A DNA stretch of 60,232 nucleotides from Limosilactobacillus balticus (GTDB lineage Bacteria; Bacillota; Bacilli; Lactobacillales; Lactobacillaceae): NCBI RefSeq assembly GCF_014145615.1, contig NZ_JACIVH010000068.1, positions 1 through 60,232 on the forward strand, in the 5' to 3' direction. The position numbers were made by a program, and so were the translations under genes. The notes under the pieces were generated by a model, which worked only from the letters and a program-made list of their open reading frames with translations, was not told where the DNA came from and made no database searches. The first letter of the stretch is position 1. Every line of letters starts with the position of its first letter. Positions 34,194-40,765 of the stretch are shown here, piece by piece.

Positions 34194-35114
34194 TTAGTAC
34201 CTAAATATATCAAGCTTTAATTTTTTACTGATGAGTTCAAGGAGGGCTAGCCCGGCAACGCTATTACCAGCATGGTCGAGTGCTGGACTAAAAATCCCAA
34301 TCCCATAATGATTTGGGGCAGCAGAAACTAAACCACCGCCGACACCGCTCTTAGTGGGGACACCGATTTTAACGGAATAAGTTCCTGATTCATTGTAGAG
34401 GCCAGTCGTCATCATGACCGACTTTGTATATGTCGCGGCCTCGCTTGAAATGATTCGTTCATTATTCCAAGGAGCGATCCCGTCATTAGCAAGAACGGCG
34501 CCGAGATTAGCTAGGCTTTGACAAGTGACCATCATTGAACACTGCTTAAAATAGGTGTCAAGGCTAAGGGTGACATCATTAGTGAGGACTTCTTTGGCCT
34601 TGAGATAGTAGGCTAACGACCGATTCATATCCCCGGTTCGCAACTCCGATTGGTAAATTTCTTCGTTGAGAGTGATATCGGGGTCATTGCAGATTTTACG
34701 ACTAAATTCAAGGATTTGGTCAAAGGGAGAAAGCCCATCTTGTTCTTCGATTAATGAACTGATGAGGATAGCGCCACTGTTAACAAAAGCGTTGAGAGGA
34801 TGGGTCTCTTTGGTAATTTCCATGTTAAGGATTGTATCGAAGGGGAAGCCGGTTTGGCGTGTTCCAACTTGTTCTTCAACTGCTGACAAGCCTAAACGTT
34901 CAATTGCGTAGAGGAGGGTGATTACTTTCGAGACGCTTTCGATGGCAAATCGAACTTGAGATGCGCCTGCTTCTGCTTTTTTATCATTTGTGACGTCAAA
35001 AAGGTAAACGCCAAGTTGGTAAGGATCAACTTTTGCTAAAGCTGGAATATACGTTGCTACCTGTCCTTCGTCAATTTTGCTCCAACATTCTTGAATTGCG
35101 TCATTAAGATTCAT
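34194..35114 (-). CDS. glsA: Glutaminase
   Basis: 306 residues, full-length serine-dependent beta-lactamase-fold glutaminase (L-glutamine to glutamate plus ammonia). The catalytic SxxK is in FAIESVSKVI (S60, K63). Other conserved parts are NAFVNSGAI (about 108-116), a LANDG turn and KSGVGGG (about 258-264). In lactobacilli, ammonia from glutaminase helps acid survival. The stop lies far from the next gene; it follows the PepSY gene on the same strand but a terminator separates them. Confidence 0.95.
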   Translation of the reverse strand: MNLNDAIQECWSKIDEGQVATYIPALAKVDPYQLGVYLFDVTNDKKAEAGASQVRFAIESVSKVITLLYAIERLGLSAVEEQVGTRQTGFPFDTILNMEITKETHPLNAFVNSGAILISSLIEEQDGLSPFDQILEFSRKICNDPDITLNEEIYQSELRTGDMNRSLAYYLKAKEVLTNDVTLSLDTYFKQCSMMVTCQSLANLGAVLANDGIAPWNNERIISSEAATYTKSVMMTTGLYNESGTYSVKIGVPTKSGVGGGLVSAAPNHYGIGIFSPALDHAGNSVAGLALLELISKKLKLDIFRY

Positions 35115-35135
35115 GATGTTTTCTCCCTTTACATT

Positions 35136-35166
35136 GAAAAAAGCTGGGAAGTTTGTCCCCAGCCTT
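35136..35166 (-). terminator. Terminator after the PepSY gene
   Basis: On the minus strand GGCTGGG, a short loop, CCCAGC, then TTTTTT. It separates the PepSY gene from glsA. Confidence 0.75.
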
Positions 35167-35170
35167 TGCT

Positions 35171-35509
35171 TTAGTTATTCTCAATTCGTTTTAATTCCAA
35201 TAGACTACCAGTATATGCATCAGCAACAAACTCGTAATCTACTTCATCGCCATCTTCTAGCCGAGAAACGCCGCCTTCATAAGCTTGGGTTTTAACCGCG
35301 AATCGTTGGAAAGGTACTGCTTTATCATTGATCCAGCTGCCGGTTAGCGAACCTTCACTTGCAAAATCATTTTTGACTAGTTTTAAGATCCGATCAGCAG
35401 ACATTTGGCGATTACCAAAAAGTTTGCCAGCGATAAAACCAGCGATTCCGGATGCACCTAATGTGACTGGAATCAGCCAGGGGTTGAGGGAGTTATTGTT
35501 TGCATTCAT
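35171..35509 (-). CDS. PepSY-like membrane-anchored protein
   Basis: 112 residues. One N-terminal hydrophobic segment (about 11-30, WLIPVTLGASGIAGFIAGKL) would anchor it with the rest outside. The remainder has PepSY form: a helix (SADRILKLVKNDF) and a strand pair with an EYxF/ADAYTG-type turn (YEFVADAYTGSLLELKRIE). Such domains often inhibit peptidases or bind membrane partners. No enzyme motif. Adjacent to glutaminase but probably separately transcribed. Confidence 0.72.
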   Translation of the reverse strand: MNANNNSLNPWLIPVTLGASGIAGFIAGKLFGNRQMSADRILKLVKNDFASEGSLTGSWINDKAVPFQRFAVKTQAYEGGVSRLEDGDEVDYEFVADAYTGSLLELKRIENN

Positions 35510-35673
35510 ATGATTGCTTCCTTCACTATTTAAATTTAATCCGTTCTTAACTTCTCATTTATTCTATCATTTTTAATTATTAAAATCCAAATATCCAATC
35601 CTTGCAAGCAGATTACTTACAATAGATAAGAAGCATGGTATAATATTGCTAAAATGATATAGGGATGAGGATT

Positions 35674-35994
35674 ATGGAAAGACTACCACAATTAAAAGAA
35701 GATCAATTAATTGAAACTATCGGCAATGGCAAGGTCGTCCTTTTCTTTACGGCTGGCTGGTGCCCGGATTGCCGTTTTATTAAGCCGGCAATGCCTGAGA
35801 TCGAACAAGACTTCAGTGACTATACTTTCTATGAAGTTGACCGCGATGAAAACATCGACCTTGCTGCTGAATTAAATGTATTTGGAATTCCAAGTTTCAT
35901 TGTATATAATAATGGTAAAGAAATTGGTCGATTTGTCAATAAAGATCGTAAAACTAAGCAACAAGTTGAAGATTTTTTAAACAATTTGAAGTAA
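35674..35994 (+). CDS. ytpP: Thioredoxin-like protein YtpP
   Basis: 106 residues, thioredoxin fold with active-site WCPDC (about 27-31) and the cis-proline in FGIPSF (about 69-74). The ATG at 35674 has AGGGA 8 bases upstream; the ATG three codons earlier sits on that same SD. The order ytpP-ytpR-murC matches Bacillus. Its partner reductase or target is unknown. Confidence 0.85.
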   Translation: MERLPQLKEDQLIETIGNGKVVLFFTAGWCPDCRFIKPAMPEIEQDFSDYTFYEVDRDENIDLAAELNVFGIPSFIVYNNGKEIGRFVNKDRKTKQQVEDFLNNLK

Positions 35995-35997
35995 AAT

Positions 35998-36046
35998 AAG
36001 AAGGCTGTGAAAATAAAGGGACTGAATTATTCAGCCTTCTTTAGTT
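35998..36046 (+). terminator. Terminator after ytpP
   Basis: AAGAAGGCTG (35998-36007) pairs perfectly with CAGCCTTCTT (36032-36041), followed by a T-rich run. The loop is long (24 nt). Confidence 0.8.
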
Positions 36047-36122
36047 TTAAATTAGATTTTCATAGTCTTCTTTTTATGTAATAATATAAAATAGTAGATT
36101 ATATTAGAGAGAGGAATATTTG

Positions 36123-36770
36123 ATGTTAATTTCAAGTTACAATCCCAATGAATTAGGCGACATTTTAGTCGTTATTACCGCTCCGGATGCGGATGACCAA
36201 ATTACTAAGATTGCTGATGATGTAGCTCAGATCACCGCTGAAAAAGATGGTGCATTACTTGGCTATAACTTTATGAACGCCAGCAAAATCTTACCAGAAT
36301 TAACAAGTGAAAACGGGCAAGTATTTTTAGATGCCGCTCAAGTTGAAAAATTAAATGTAAAGTTACAAGAAGCGGGCTTTGATAAGCTCTTAACGGCTGA
36401 CGAAGATCCTAAGTTTGTGGTTGGTTATGTTGAAAAGCTCACTGACCATCCTAAGTCTGACCACTTAAAGGTAACGCAAACACGGATTGCTGATGATAAG
36501 ACTGTCCAGATCGTGTGCGGATCTCCTAATGTTGCGGAAGGTATTAAAGTCGTAGTTGCTCGTCCTGGTGCGATGATGCCAGACGGTAAGATCATTTGGC
36601 CTGGTCAGTTGATGGGTGTCGATAGTGACGGCATGCTTTGTGGTTTCCGTGAACTACGGATTAAGAACGCTCCTGATGAAAAGGGCTTGTTCATTATCCC
36701 TGATGATTGGCAAGAAGTCGGTGAACCAGTTGATTTTGCCAAGGCTGATACGTTCTACCCAGAAAACTAA
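36123..36770 (+). CDS. ytpR: YtpR, EMAP/Trbp-type tRNA-binding protein
   Basis: 215 residues. N-terminal DUF4479-like domain, then an OB-fold tRNA-binding domain from about residue 98 (VGYVEKLTDHPKSDHLKVTQ, then VCGSPNVAEGIKVVVARPG), like the PheT N-domain and Arc1p/EMAP II. It may help tRNA handling. I chose the ATG at 36123 after SD GAGG; a TTG one codon earlier is less likely. Its last four codons, stop and next 7 bases form one copy of a 22-bp direct repeat that bounds the toxin-antitoxin islet. Confidence 0.88.
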   Translation: MLISSYNPNELGDILVVITAPDADDQITKIADDVAQITAEKDGALLGYNFMNASKILPELTSENGQVFLDAAQVEKLNVKLQEAGFDKLLTADEDPKFVVGYVEKLTDHPKSDHLKVTQTRIADDKTVQIVCGSPNVAEGIKVVVARPGAMMPDGKIIWPGQLMGVDSDGMLCGFRELRIKNAPDEKGLFIIPDDWQEVGEPVDFAKADTFYPEN

Positions 36771-36777
36771 CAAAAAA
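36756..36777 (+). repeat. 22-bp direct repeat, left copy (3' end of ytpR)
   Basis: Begins TACCCAGAAAACTAAC and ends in six A residues; identical to 37660-37681. It covers the final codons Y-P-E-N and the stop of ytpR plus 7 bases. Together with the right copy it bounds the toxin-antitoxin islet. Confidence 0.9.
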
Positions 36778-36794
36778 GCGATAAGTGATTTTTG

Positions 36795-36876
36795 ATGGGA
36801 GCGACGCAAGCCCCTGCAAGCAATAATGGCCTCTAGGGTTCAACTTTAACGAATCCTAGAGGCCATTATTGTACTG
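36795..36876. repeat. Palindromic intergenic repeat, copy B
   Basis: AATAATGGCCTCTAGG (36822-36837) pairs perfectly with CCTAGAGGCCATTATT (36855-36870), and 4 more pairs (one G-T) lie inside. It shares its start ATGGGAGCGA, the middle GCAAG-CCCC/T-GCAAG and its end TTGTACTG with copy A, but the stem bases differ and still pair. Confidence 0.75.
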
Positions 36877-36909
36877 TGATTGTGATGTTTATCTTTGACT
36901 TGCGAAAAC

Positions 36910-37248
36910 TTATTTGTTTTTTCGATATGACTTATTAAAAAGATTATTGTGAGAACATGCTCGTACAGCAACTAATACAAGATCTTGGTGGTCAATCTTA
37001 TAGATTACTAGAACATCATTGGTTTTCGTAGGTTTTGCGCCTTTGGGAGTATCTCTGACATGAAATTCTCTGTAACCAGCATATTTTCTTTGCAAGTGGT
37101 GATCCCTATATTCTTTGGGGAGAGCATCGCCATTGAGTAAAATATCAATGGCCTCATGGATATCATCAATAATTGATGGGTCTAATTTACCAAGGCGTGC
37201 TAAGTCAGCGTTAAATGTTTTACGTGGCCGAAAAGAGTAATAAGACAT
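36910..37248 (-). CDS. YafQ/RelE-family toxin
   Basis: 112 residues, a ribosome-dependent mRNA endonuclease fold. Family signs: N-terminal helix pair (KTFNADLARLGK, DPSIIDDIHEAIDILL), LPKEYRDHHL (about 46-55), YAGYREFHV (about 60-68) and the C-terminal histidine-bearing AVRACSHNNLF (about 94-104). It lies 3 bases after the antitoxin stop, the usual order. Length is about 20 residues above E. coli YafQ because of a basic insertion (KGAKPTKTND). Confidence 0.86.
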   Translation of the reverse strand: MSYYSFRPRKTFNADLARLGKLDPSIIDDIHEAIDILLNGDALPKEYRDHHLQRKYAGYREFHVRDTPKGAKPTKTNDVLVIYKIDHQDLVLVAVRACSHNNLFNKSYRKNK

Positions 37249-37251
37249 GAC

Positions 37252-37545
37252 CTACTTTTCCTCACTATTCTTGAATTGATTCCAGTAATTGTCATTGGAG
37301 TCAATAATAGGATCATCTGGAATAATATGCATGTCAATTAATTTATCTCTTGCAATAGCATAGTCTAATGAATCTTCCTTAGCATTTACAGCATCAAGCA
37401 ATGCATTCAATTGGTTTTGGGAGATGATTGCAGCTGTTCGTTGGTTTGAACGGGCAACTAAGACAGTTTGCTCGTCTTCATTAACTCGATCAAGGTAATC
37501 CTTGATATGTTTTCTGAAGTCGCTTTGAGTAGTAGCAATTGGCAT
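37252..37545 (-). CDS. Phd/YefM-like antitoxin
   Basis: 97 residues. N-terminal DNA-binding part IATTQSDFRKHIKDYLDRV (about 3-21) and VLVARSNQRTAAIIS look like the Phd/YefM fold (TxxxxRxxLxxxLDxV ... V-x-R-x-x-x-x-A-a-I-I-s). The acidic C-terminus (SNDNYWNQFKNSEEK) would wrap the toxin. I chose the ATG at 37545 with AAGGATG ahead; the longer frame has no SD and would extend through the promoter. It should repress its own operon with the toxin. Confidence 0.8.
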   Translation of the reverse strand: MPIATTQSDFRKHIKDYLDRVNEDEQTVLVARSNQRTAAIISQNQLNALLDAVNAKEDSLDYAIARDKLIDMHIIPDDPIIDSNDNYWNQFKNSEEK

Positions 37546-37568
37546 ATAATCACATCCTTGCTTCTTTT

Positions 37569-37586
37569 TGTACTTAATATTGTACA
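37569..37586 (-). promoter_or_regulatory. Candidate operator/-10 of the toxin-antitoxin operon
   Basis: TGTAC (37569-37573) and GTACA (37582-37586) are inverted arms about 25 bases upstream of the antitoxin start. The minus-strand TACAAT at 37579-37584 could be the -10 box, so a repressor here would block transcription. No clear -35 is seen. Confidence 0.4.
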
Positions 37587-37659
37587 TTATTTTGTAACAA
37601 ATATCTATGGAGATAAATTTGTAAAATACTAGTTTTATAATAGAAGAAGAAAAATTTCT

Positions 37660-37681
37660 TACCCAGAAAACTAACAAAAAA
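37660..37681 (+). repeat. 22-bp direct repeat, right copy
   Basis: Exact copy of 36756-36777, 904 bp downstream. The sequence after it leads into a hairpin at 37728-37760, which would be the original ytpR terminator before the islet arrived. Confidence 0.9.
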
Positions 37682-37727
37682 CAGCTGATTACTATTGCCA
37701 AAATTTTATAATGCTTTATTATTTAGT

Positions 37728-37771
37728 GAGGGATGGATCATAGTTGCTGATCTACCCCTCGCATTTATTTT
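37728..37771 (+). terminator. Hairpin before murC (displaced ytpR terminator)
   Basis: GAGGGATGGATCA (37728-37740) pairs with TGATCTACCCCTC (37748-37760) at 12 of 13 positions; then a T-rich but interrupted tail. If the islet is removed it lies about 45 bp after the ytpR stop. Confidence 0.65.
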
Positions 37772-37800
37772 AAATTGAATTGTTGAAAGGAATTGGATTG

Positions 37801-39105
37801 ATGGAACAAAATACATATTACTTTGTTGGTATTAAAGGGACCGGGATGGCCTCTTTAGCACGTATCCTTCATGACAAAGGACACCAAGTACTAGGTTCAG
37901 ATATTGAAAAGGAAACATTTACACAAGCGCCATTGTTAGCGGCGGGAATTAAAGTTTTGCCATTTGATCCAGCCAATTTGAAACCGGGGATGATTGTTAT
38001 CCAAGGAAACGCTTTTGATGATGATCACCCAGAGATTAAACGAGCACATGAATTAGGCCTTAAAATTTTAAGTTACCCTGAGGCTGTTGAAAATGAGGTT
38101 AAGAATCATACTAGTATTGGGATTGCCGGAGCACACGGGAAGACCAGTACGACTGCATTGTTATCACACGTATTAGCAGCGGTAGAACCAACCAGCTACT
38201 TGATCGGTGATGGGGTAGGGAAAGGAAATGCGGACGCACGCTTCTTTGTTTTTGAAGCTGATGAATACCGTGATCACTTCCTTGCTTACCACCCAGACTA
38301 TGCAATTATGACGAACGTTGACTTTGATCACCCTGATTACTTCAACGATTTGGCAGATGTCCGCGATTCATTTGAAACGTACGGTAAGCAAGTTCAACGG
38401 GCAATTTTTGCTTGGGGAGACGATCCTAGTCTTCGTGACTTAAACGTTGATGTTCCGGTTTACTACTATGGAACTAACCTAGATGATGATTTCCGGGCAG
38501 AAAATATTCAACGGACACCAGAAGGCTCAACGTATGATGCATACTTCCGCGACCAAAAGCTTGGCACATTCACTATTCACTTATACGGTGAACACAGTGT
38601 CCTTAATAGCTTAGCAGTGCTAGCAGTTGCTTACATGGAACACATGAATATGGATGAGATTCAACAAGAACTAGCCAACTTTAGTGGGGTAAAGCGTCGT
38701 TTCAGCGAGACTGATATTGCGGATACGACCATTATTGATGACTATGCTCACCACCCGAGCGAAATTAAAGCAACAATTGATGCGGCACGGCAAAAGTACC
38801 CAGATCGTGAAGTTATCGCTGTTTTCCAACCGCACACATACTCACGATTGGCCGCTTATATCGATGGCTTTGCGGAATCACTTAGCCGGGCAGATAAGAC
38901 TTTTGTTACCCCAATTTTTGGTTCAATTCGTGAAAATGCTGGAAATGTTTCTAGTGCCGATTTGGAGCAACGAATTGAAGGTAGTGAAGGTATCGACATG
39001 GATACCATGGACAAACTTTTGCAATACCATAATGCAGTAGTTGTTTTCATGGGTGCCGGTGACGTTGAAAAGTACGAAGAAAAGTACAAAGAATTGTTAA
39101 AATAA
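37801..39105 (+). CDS. murC: UDP-N-acetylmuramate--L-alanine ligase
   Basis: 434 residues, full length. Adds L-alanine to UDP-MurNAc, the first peptide step of the wall precursor. UDP-binding [10 protein letters not shown] (about 11-20), ATP loop [12 protein letters not shown] (about 107-118), [10 protein letters not shown] (about 151-160), [10 protein letters not shown] (about 170-179) and DYAHHPSEI (about 314-322). I chose the ATG at 37801 with GAAAGGA 9 bases upstream. The nearby frame start at 37780 is not supported. Confidence 0.96.
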   Translation: MEQNTYYFVGIKGTGMASLARILHDKGHQVLGSDIEKETFTQAPLLAAGIKVLPFDPANLKPGMIVIQGNAFDDDHPEIKRAHELGLKILSYPEAVENEVKNHTSIGIAGAHGKTSTTALLSHVLAAVEPTSYLIGDGVGKGNADARFFVFEADEYRDHFLAYHPDYAIMTNVDFDHPDYFNDLADVRDSFETYGKQVQRAIFAWGDDPSLRDLNVDVPVYYYGTNLDDDFRAENIQRTPEGSTYDAYFRDQKLGTFTIHLYGEHSVLNSLAVLAVAYMEHMNMDEIQQELANFSGVKRRFSETDIADTTIIDDYAHHPSEIKATIDAARQKYPDREVIAVFQPHTYSRLAAYIDGFAESLSRADKTFVTPIFGSIRENAGNVSSADLEQRIEGSEGIDMDTMDKLLQYHNAVVVFMGAGDVEKYEEKYKELLK

Positions 39106-39196
39106 TTAAAGATTTACTTGAATGAAATGGTGGCCTCTGCTACCATTTTTATAATTAGTCAAATAAAGTCAAATTAAATAGAAAGAGGGAGTTTTG

Positions 39197-39910
39197 ATGA
39201 ATAACTTTTCTCAAGAACCAGGGCGTCGGGTTGTTACTGACGCAGCTGGTTTGAATAGTTTCTTGACCCGAATGTATGGAAACATGACGCTGGCAGTTCT
39301 TGTTTCTGCATTCAGTGCTTACTTGACCATGGGGGTATTCCGGAGTGCTGTTTTCGGTTTTTTTGGTGCTCACCCTGGCATGGTTTGGATTATCTTATTA
39401 CTACCGATTGCTTTGTCAATGGGGGTAAGCTTTAGTGCTACGCGGAACCCAGTTGGGGCATTTATTATGCTGATGCTGACGGCGATAATTTATGGTGTTG
39501 AGTTTGCAATTATTGCTGGTGTTTATTCGGGAGCAAGCATTGCCTCAGCCTTCGTATCATCCGCGGCTGTTTTTGTCACGATGGCTTTGTACGGGACCAT
39601 TACTAAGCGTGACTTAAGTAAGTTTGGTGCTCACGCAATGGCTGCCTTGATTGCTTTAATGATTGCTTACCTGATCAACATGTTCTTACAAAGTCCTGCC
39701 GTTGCTTACATCTTCTCCTTTATCGCTGTTATTATCTTTACTGTTTTGACAGCTTGGGATGCACAAAAGATGAAGCAAATCTACATTAACTATGGTGGTG
39801 AAGTATCAACGAATGGTTTAGCTGTTCTAGGTGCCCTTCAATTGTACTTAGACTTCGTAAACCTCTTCATCTCACTTCTTCAAATTTTTGGAATGAGTGA
39901 GCGAAATTAA
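39197..39910 (+). CDS. Bax inhibitor-1/YccA-family membrane protein
   Basis: 237 residues with seven predicted membrane segments, typical of BI-1/TMBIM proteins (pH-sensitive calcium leak or protease-linked roles in other organisms). Conserved TM-6/7 region: ...AWDAQKMKQIYINYGG (about 190-205) then LGALQLYLDFVNLFISLLQI near the end. SD GAGGGAG precedes the ATG at 39197; a TTG one codon earlier is discounted. Role here unknown. Confidence 0.88.
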   Translation: MNNFSQEPGRRVVTDAAGLNSFLTRMYGNMTLAVLVSAFSAYLTMGVFRSAVFGFFGAHPGMVWIILLLPIALSMGVSFSATRNPVGAFIMLMLTAIIYGVEFAIIAGVYSGASIASAFVSSAAVFVTMALYGTITKRDLSKFGAHAMAALIALMIAYLINMFLQSPAVAYIFSFIAVIIFTVLTAWDAQKMKQIYINYGGEVSTNGLAVLGALQLYLDFVNLFISLLQIFGMSERN

Positions 39911-39913
39911 TTG

Positions 39914-39956
39914 AAAAGGCTAAGAAAAAGCAAAAACTTTTTCTTAGCCTTTTTCC
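39914..39956. terminator. Bidirectional terminator
   Basis: AAAAGGCTAAGAAAAAG (39914-39930) pairs with CTTTTTCTTAGCCTTTT (39938-39954). It lies between convergent genes and has T runs on both strands. Confidence 0.87.
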
Positions 39957-39968
39957 TACTTTAAATGA

Positions 39969-40643
39969 TTATTTTTTAGCATTCTTTTTTGTTAAATAAT
40001 AAGAACTATCAGTTACGAGAATCAAAAACGTTGCAATCCAGATAGTTTTCATTCGGAAAAAGGGAAGCAACTGCGCAGAAATGATCGCGCCAAGCGTAAA
40101 GCAAATCACGATCATCAGATAACTAAAGGCAGCTGATCGTTGCGAACGATCGTGATGAAAATAATATTCGCTCCAGGCAACAGCAGCTTTTTTGACACTG
40201 CCACTTGTAAAGACACTATTATAACCAAGTCCTTCGATTTTGCTAAAAGCGGCACTTTGCATTGCTAAACCAAAGGAAACAGCTGGAACCATCAGATAAT
40301 CAGGAAAGCTATCCGGGAGGAAACCGATAATGGCCCCTACTAATAAAATCGGCAACAGACAAACTACTCGCCAATAATCAGTTCTTAAATGAGCGTGCAG
40401 GATACTGACCATTGCTAATCCAAAAATAAATGCGATCAATGAGCCCAGACGATCAACAACACCGAGAAAATTATGGTTTGCTAGCGCGGCACTAAGGAAA
40501 ATGATATTGCCAGTTTGGGCTGCTGCCATCGTACGTCCGCATTTGATATATGTAAAAGCATCGATGAAGCCACCGCTGAAAGTAAGAAGGAGGGCAAAGA
40601 GACGTGCTTCTGCTGGCTTTTGATAGTTAATGAGTTTATCCAT
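39969..40643 (-). CDS. YoaK/DUF1275-family membrane protein
   Basis: 224 residues with six or so membrane segments. Family start: LLTFSGGFIDAFTYI (about 17-31) and AAQTGNIIFL (about 41-50). DUF1275 proteins are of unknown role, possibly transport. Start chosen at MDKLINYQ (40643), with GAG 9 bases ahead; alternative in-frame ATGs at 40652 and 40673 would add 3 or 10 residues. Confidence 0.8.
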   Translation of the reverse strand: MDKLINYQKPAEARLFALLLTFSGGFIDAFTYIKCGRTMAAAQTGNIIFLSAALANHNFLGVVDRLGSLIAFIFGLAMVSILHAHLRTDYWRVVCLLPILLVGAIIGFLPDSFPDYLMVPAVSFGLAMQSAAFSKIEGLGYNSVFTSGSVKKAAVAWSEYYFHHDRSQRSAAFSYLMIVICFTLGAIISAQLLPFFRMKTIWIATFLILVTDSSYYLTKKNAKK

Positions 40644-40765
40644 AAATTTCATCTCACATCTAATGTTTTTCATTTTAATTATAACTTAAATCTTTGGTCA
40701 AGAAACTAAACCATTGCTATATTCTCTGGTACAATTACTATTAGCGATAGAAGGGCGGGAATTAA

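Noticed and set aside
37546-37701. 52-residue hydrophobic N-terminal extension of the antitoxin
   Set aside because: There is no SD at its start. The ATG at 37545 has a good SD, and the extension covers the presumed promoter and operator.
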